A DNA stretch of 36,542 nt from an uncultured Christensenellaceae bacterium (lineage in GTDB: Bacteria > Bacillota > Clostridia > Christensenellales > Pumilibacteraceae). Every line of letters starts with the position of its first letter. Position 1 is the stretch's first letter. Shown one piece after another: positions 31,848 to 36,542 of the stretch. The stretch covers positions 17,425-53,966 of the forward strand of contig CAJUQF010000002.1 of NCBI GenBank assembly GCA_910588315.1, in the 5' to 3' direction. The notes below the pieces were generated by a model that worked only from the letters and a program-made list of their open reading frames with translations, was not told the origin of the DNA and did not search any database. The position numbers were made by a program, and so were the translations under genes.

Positions 31848-34800
31848 TTATTCCTCTTTTTTGTTTTTGCGCTTTTTGCGAATTACCATTGCCGCCGCGA
31901 CTCCGCCGCCGACTACCGCCGCGCCGGCGACGCACAAGCCTACCACGAGACCTACGTTAACGCCGTCGTCGCTTTTATCGGGTGTTTTATTGGGATCTTT
32001 ATCGCCGCCCGGTTCTTCGGGTCCGGGTTTATCGGGTCCTTCGGTGTCTACTTTGTCGTACCGAGCATAAAGTGTAATGTCCTGCGTAACCGTTTGCGGC
32101 AGGCTCGCCGGCGTAGTGAACTGCGCGTCGGCATACAGACCTTTAAACTCGTATCCCTTTTTCTCGGGCGCGGTAAAGTTCACCGAGCCGCCGTCCGCGA
32201 CTTCTTGCGTGAACAGTACGTCGCTGCCGTAATACACCGTTACCGTAAACGTCTCGCCGGCGCTCTCGTTCCAGATCGCGGTAAACGTGACGTCGCCGTC
32301 TATAGTCACTTTTGCGGTACGGCTGTATTCGGTCACACCGTCCGTCCAGCCCATATGAACAAAGCCGTCCTTTGTCGGCGTGTATGCGCCGAGATCGATT
32401 TGCAAGCCGCTTTCCACGGTCAACGTATCGAGAGTTTCGCCGTCCGATTTTACCGTGACCGTGCAATCCGTCACCCATTTAGCATACAGCGTGAGATCGC
32501 TCGCCGTCTTGCCGTCGAATTCGGTTATCGCGGTCTTGTATCCGCTGTCCGTAAACCAACCGCCGAACCTGTATCCGTCCCGTGTAGGCACGGGCAACGT
32601 AACTTTTTGCGCGTCGTAGCCGTAAGTATTCGGGATATTTCCATCGAGCGTGCCGCCGCCGAGTTCGGTCTTTACCGTCCAGACTTTTTGTTTGGTCGTC
32701 ATCCAGTACAGCAGATCGGGGTCTTCGAACCCAACCATCCACGAGGCGTGATAAATGTTATTTACTTCGAAATACGTCGCGTCGCCGCCGATCGTCTTGA
32801 TATTGTTTACAAGACTTTTGAGCGCCGCATTGTTCACCGTACCGTCGGACTCGCTGTGGTAGCCGCGGATCGCCGTCGTTTTGAAAAGATCCGCAGCCGT
32901 AGGATCGCCGCCGCCCGCCATATTGGCTATTGCCGCGAAAAGCCCGGGATTCCTGCAAGCAAGATCGGTGATACCGAACCCGCCCATGGATAGACCTGCG
33001 CCGTATACGCGCGAGCGGTCGACCGAATACTTATCGAATATTTCGTTATAGAGCAGCGAGCATATGAGTTTGGACGGAATACTCTGCTCGGTCGTTTCGA
33101 GATCGTATTCGCCTGCGCCCCAATCTTTTTCCACCCAGCGCATTTCGGTCGGGCATTGAGGTGCAACGACTATAAACTTATCGTTGTATTCACCGAGAAT
33201 GATACGTTTGAGCAGCAGTTCGGTACCCATAGCCTGACCGGATACTATCTGAGACGTATTGTTATTGCCGCGTTCGCCCGCGCCGTGCAAGAACAACAGC
33301 ATGGGATATTCTTTCGTTTGATCGTAACCCTCGGGCAGATACAGTCTGTACGGCAGCGATATCGCCGCTATATCATTATCGGTATAGCTCAAAGCACGCA
33401 TCTTGTCGACTATGGATATTTCGCGCGCCCACACCGCTTTTTCGCCCGACTTACTCGTAAGCAGCATGCCGTTGGGCGCCTGTATAAACTGTTTCGCCGC
33501 AGAGCCGAGCGAAACGCGTTCCATGCCGTGCGCCGCGACGTCCGTCGCATTCCCGAAGTACACGCTGTCCGCTATATAGTCGGCGCCATCCTTTTCGTAC
33601 ACGAGCCACAAATACGACATGGCGACTTTACCCGTAGAGCCGTTCGGCGTGATAGTAAATGTCGCGGTCTCGCCGCTCGGCGCAAAGCCTTCGAGCATAA
33701 ACTCGTGATCGCCGTATTGATTGCCTTGAGGCACGACCCAACTGCCGAGCGCCTGTTCGCCCGCCGCAACGGCAACGCTTTGACCGCCGTCGAATATCGT
33801 TCTTCTGACAAGTCTGTAATTGCTTGCGCCTTCGACATTCGGCAATGCCATCGTCACGTCGAACGCGGCGGAAAAAGTCGCGATGCGGCTGTGCGTGTCC
33901 GCGCCGTTCCAGTCGGTACGGAAAATATTATCTTCGATCGTTCCGTCGTACGGTGCGCATTTGATGTTGCCGTACGTTATCTCGTCGCCGTCGTTGAGTA
34001 TGGCGAACTTGCCGCCGCCGTGAAATTTATCCGGCAAACTCATCACGCGATAACCGTTGACGATAAGTTCGACTACGGATCCGTCCGCGATTATCTTGAC
34101 AAAGTATTCGGTTTGAACTTTAAAATACGTATCGGCATAGACGATGGGCGTATATTCGCCGTCATCCAGCCAGCCTGCCGAGCAGAACATTCTGTTGTCC
34201 GTATCGGTTTGCAAACCGATGAGAAGTCCGGATAAACCGTGCGTGTCTATACCCGCATGCACCAAGAATCCGTATTTGCCTGCGGTCCCTACCGCGGTGC
34301 GCGTTTCGACGGTCGCCTGGAACGCGTATTTGTCCGTTCCGAAATCGGCGAGCAATCCCCACTTATTGTCTCCGTCCGCTTTCCACTTGCCGCCGTCGAC
34401 GCTCGCCTGTCCGTAAAGCGGCAGCCATTCTTCGCCCGGTGCGGTCTCGCACGACGCATAATATGCCTTGGGCGTTTTTTCGGGGTACGTCCACTTGGTC
34501 CCGGTATAATCAAGCGTTATCGATTTCGCGTCCGATCCGTCCGACGGCGTACCCGTCAACACTATCTCGCCCGTGCCGCCGTCTGCCGGTACGGTAAATA
34601 TATGTCCGTCGAAGTTCTGCCCGTTAAACGTAAAGCTCCAATCGCCTTCTATATTGGTCTCGACATGATCGAAAAGATCTATAGTCGTACCGCCGCCCGT
34701 GACGTTTACGTTTATGTCGGAAAGTTTGTTTATGTAATTGGTCGGCACATTACGCACCGTAGAATACGGGATATCGAGCGTGATGTCACCGTAATCGATC

Positions 34801-36314
34801 CAACCGCTGTTATCGTTGAACGTTTTATCCGAACGCACCTTTACTGTGACCGTGCCGCTCTTTGTCGCAGGCTGCAACACGAGCGTATCGGTCTCGTCGC
34901 CGCCGTCCACCGAATACTTGACCACACTGCGCGTATGGCGGAAGTCGATATCCGCATACTCGGAAATATCCAGCTGCTTTTCCCCGTCCGTAAAGGAGAA
35001 AGTATGTTCTATATCTTTCTTTTTAGTTATAATAGGTAAAGCGCAATACTCGAACTTTTCGCCGCGCGTATGCGTGACCGCAATGCCGTCGTTCATACAG
35101 CCGAACGAGTAGCCGGGAAACCTCGAAGAATGATCGGAACATGCATATCCGTGCACGTCTTTGTCGAATTGATATGCCAGATCGAAATAATCGGCGACGC
35201 GTACCGTGCCGGACGAATCGCGATACAAAAGATAATACTCGGTAGCCGAATACCAGCCATCTATATTCTTTTTCAAAAAGAATCCGACCTTGTCGCCGCC
35301 GTTCATGCCGTCAAACGCCGACGCCGGTATCTCCACCGCATTCAATCCCCATGCGCCGTTATTGTGCGTGCATAAACAAGACCTATCGCCCCAAGTCGCG
35401 ACGTTATCCGTCCATTCGTCGTTCAGTCCGAGCGTCCCCGTCTTGTCGACATAAACGTCAACGGATTGATTGGCGTCGGTCACTTTGCTCGTTCGTACCA
35501 GCCAATATTTGTCGACGCCGTCAAGCTCGTCGGGCAGTTGCATTCTAAACGTCTGATTTTTGCCTGCCTCGTTCCAATATGTCATTACGCCCAAAACGTT
35601 GCCGCCGTTGCCCCAGTTGGCGCGAGCGAGCGTGGACGCCATATCGAAACCGCTGTCGAGCGGCTCGATCGTTATATCGCCGTACGTTGCCGATACGCCA
35701 TCTGAGTACAGCGATATCACGCCGCTGTCCGAATATGTAACGGGTGAACTCGCATACAGCCAACCGTTTATAAGGATATTCATATGGCTGCCCTGTACGT
35801 ACACGTCGATCGTATTGTTTTCGTACGCGGCGGTATTCCAGCCCGTATTGTTTCCGAACACGCCGTTGAAAGTGCCGTTATCGTACCAACCGCACGACGA
35901 ATACAGAACGTTATCGGAATAGCCGTACATTCCGATATAAAAACCGTCGATATTTTCCGCCGCCGCATCGCCGCGAATCACCATGCCGAGCCTGCCGTAC
36001 CACTGATCTCCGCCTTCGTTATCTCTGCCGTATTGTATCTTATATTGCAGGTGAAAATCCGTGTACTCCTTTTTGGTACTGATAAACAACTTGTTATCCC
36101 CGGCATGAGAGGTTTTGTCTATCGCGATCGTACTTCCGCCGCCGAGCTCGCCGCCCGACTTTACGTTCCACACCGTGTTATCGAAAACAAGCGTCTCCTT
36201 TTCGGCAAGAGCCGCCTGCATCTCGTTGCCGCTCATCGCGAGCGCACCGCTGATTGCGCCTATCGCCGCAATCACACCAATCGTTACCGCACGTCTTTTC
36301 CCCGATCTTGTCAT
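31848..36314 (-). CDS. Giant secreted esterase (CE1/prolyl-oligopeptidase-like fold) with sandwich modules, InlB repeats and C-terminal anchor
   Basis: The 1488-aa protein has a signal segment (about 1-38) and two paired LamG-like and discoidin-like sections (about 40-470 and 640-1000). The alpha/beta-hydrolase domain (about 1010-1210) has LPYRLYLPEGYD, LFLHGAGERG as oxyanion-hole region, nucleophile S1109 in GLSMGGFG, D1157 in SESDGTV and H1189 in YHASW. This matches polysaccharide esterases such as feruloyl or acetyl esterases. Three InlB-type repeats (about 1215-1420), a Pro/Asp/Lys-rich hinge and a C-terminal membrane helix ending in IRKKRKNKKEE follow. It has no LPXTG. An aggtag-type site precedes the ATG. 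It starts one base after the stop of the upstream paralogue, so the two form an operon. Confidence 0.85.
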   Translation of the reverse strand: MTRSGKRRAVTIGVIAAIGAISGALAMSGNEMQAALAEKETLVFDNTVWNVKSGGELGGGSTIAIDKTSHAGDNKLFISTKKEYTDFHLQYKIQYGRDNEGGDQWYGRLGMVIRGDAAAENIDGFYIGMYGYSDNVLYSSCGWYDNGTFNGVFGNNTGWNTAAYENNTIDVYVQGSHMNILINGWLYASSPVTYSDSGVISLYSDGVSATYGDITIEPLDSGFDMASTLARANWGNGGNVLGVMTYWNEAGKNQTFRMQLPDELDGVDKYWLVRTSKVTDANQSVDVYVDKTGTLGLNDEWTDNVATWGDRSCLCTHNNGAWGLNAVEIPASAFDGMNGGDKVGFFLKKNIDGWYSATEYYLLYRDSSGTVRVADYFDLAYQFDKDVHGYACSDHSSRFPGYSFGCMNDGIAVTHTRGEKFEYCALPIITKKKDIEHTFSFTDGEKQLDISEYADIDFRHTRSVVKYSVDGGDETDTLVLQPATKSGTVTVKVRSDKTFNDNSGWIDYGDITLDIPYSTVRNVPTNYINKLSDINVNVTGGGTTIDLFDHVETNIEGDWSFTFNGQNFDGHIFTVPADGGTGEIVLTGTPSDGSDAKSITLDYTGTKWTYPEKTPKAYYASCETAPGEEWLPLYGQASVDGGKWKADGDNKWGLLADFGTDKYAFQATVETRTAVGTAGKYGFLVHAGIDTHGLSGLLIGLQTDTDNRMFCSAGWLDDGEYTPIVYADTYFKVQTEYFVKIIADGSVVELIVNGYRVMSLPDKFHGGGKFAILNDGDEITYGNIKCAPYDGTIEDNIFRTDWNGADTHSRIATFSAAFDVTMALPNVEGASNYRLVRRTIFDGGQSVAVAAGEQALGSWVVPQGNQYGDHEFMLEGFAPSGETATFTITPNGSTGKVAMSYLWLVYEKDGADYIADSVYFGNATDVAAHGMERVSLGSAAKQFIQAPNGMLLTSKSGEKAVWAREISIVDKMRALSYTDNDIAAISLPYRLYLPEGYDQTKEYPMLLFLHGAGERGNNNTSQIVSGQAMGTELLLKRIILGEYNDKFIVVAPQCPTEMRWVEKDWGAGEYDLETTEQSIPSKLICSLLYNEIFDKYSVDRSRVYGAGLSMGGFGITDLACRNPGLFAAIANMAGGGDPTAADLFKTTAIRGYHSESDGTVNNAALKSLVNNIKTIGGDATYFEVNNIYHASWMVGFEDPDLLYWMTTKQKVWTVKTELGGGTLDGNIPNTYGYDAQKVTLPVPTRDGYRFGGWFTDSGYKTAITEFDGKTASDLTLYAKWVTDCTVTVKSDGETLDTLTVESGLQIDLGAYTPTKDGFVHMGWTDGVTEYSRTAKVTIDGDVTFTAIWNESAGETFTVTVYYGSDVLFTQEVADGGSVNFTAPEKKGYEFKGLYADAQFTTPASLPQTVTQDITLYARYDKVDTEGPDKPGPEEPGGDKDPNKTPDKSDDGVNVGLVVGLCVAGAAVVGGGVAAAMVIRKKRKNKKEE

Positions 36315-36315
36315 G

Positions 36316-36542
36316 TTAATTACTACCTTTTTTCTTTTTTCGTATTACAAGCGCTGCCGCAACGCCCGCGCCGATAAGCGCCGCGCCGCCCACGCATAAT
36401 CCGACTATAAGTCCCGCATTTACGCCGTCGTCCTCTCCCGTGCCTTTATTATCGCCGCCGTTAGATCCATCGGCTTTGATCTCGTACACGGTCGCCGCGC
36501 GATAATCGTAACCGTCCGACAGCGTAGCGGCTTTTTCGTCGG
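36316..36542 (-). CDS. 3' end of a second anchored surface protein (5' part outside window)
   Basis: The last 75 codons of a minus-strand gene are present; the stop TAA is at 36318-36316. The sequence ends with an acidic Gly-rich hinge (GSNGGDNKGTGEDDGVN), a hydrophobic helix (GLIVGLCVGGAALIGAGVAA) and the basic tail IRKKKKGSN. Helix and tail closely resemble those of the downstream esterase (DDGVNxGLxVGLCVxGAA), so it is a paralogous surface anchor. No catalytic domain is within the window. Its 3' end supplies the ribosome site for the downstream gene. Confidence 0.85.
   Translation of the reverse strand, partial: DEKAATLSDGYDYRAATVYEIKADGSNGGDNKGTGEDDGVNAGLIVGLCVGGAALIGAGVAAALVIRKKKKGSN

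Noticed and set aside
1..36542. tRNA, rRNA, prophage integrase or insertion-sequence transposase
   Set aside because: I looked for cloverleaf-like sequence, rRNA-like blocks and transposase or integrase motifs in the intergenic regions and frames and saw none. A computed scan would be needed to exclude short ncRNAs.

Overview
The window looks like chromosomal DNA of an anaerobic, endospore-forming member of the Bacillota, probably an uncultured Clostridia lineage. The evidence is a full-length Spo0A, a PurF with the four cysteines of the [4Fe-4S] type, an EFR1-type flavodoxin/ferredoxin fusion, a tandem set of DegV/FakB-like fatty-acid-binding proteins, Gram-positive-style Shine-Dalgarno sites and sigma-A promoters, and very large secreted enzymes with Listeria/Bacteroides (InlB-type) repeats. 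I cannot name a species. Most genes share one codon style, rich in GCG, CGC and ATA. A small AT-rich segment at about 25.4-26.4 kb differs and may be acquired DNA.

Layout. 1-3604: three degV paralogues on the minus strand. The first is flanked on both sides by a ~130-bp tandem repeat whose core is an ~80-bp MITE-like element made of two hairpins. 3605-4758: spo0A with its own promoter, a candidate 0A box and a strong terminator. 4798-10355: a C-terminally membrane-anchored GH127-like glycosidase, divergent from an AraC regulator, with a perfect 10-bp inverted repeat over the shared promoter region. 10411-18054: a six-gene plus-strand operon with one clear promoter: a P-loop kinase-like protein, a polytopic membrane protein, an LTA-synthase-like phosphoglycerol transferase, a ClC chloride channel, a 507-aa SDR-type protein and an EFR1 ferredoxin. 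18076-20278: purF and a downstream membrane protein on the minus strand. 20375-21442: an AEC-family transporter. 21455-25440: an AraC regulator divergent from an SGNH/GDSL lipoprotein. 25521-26205: an XRE repressor divergent from a small unknown gene, with a 9-bp operator-like inverted repeat. 26391-31713: an AraC-GH31 operon. 31848-36542: a secreted esterase and, upstream of it, the 3' end of a paralogous anchored protein that runs off the window.

How it may work together. Four surface enzymes (GH127-like, SGNH hydrolase, GH31, CE1-like esterase) lie within about 32 kb. Three of them have a private AraC regulator, either divergent or translationally coupled. No sugar transporter is present. 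This suggests a dispersed set of individually sensed, cell-bound enzymes acting on decorated plant or mucosal glycans; the substrates are not established here. The six-gene operon looks like envelope or anionic-polymer physiology plus redox functions. The best candidates for unusual biology are the two-hairpin repeat array around degV, two genes that appear to be transcribed without a leader, the XRE/small-gene switch, the LTA-synthase homologue with an altered nucleophile segment, and the non-LPXTG C-terminal anchors.
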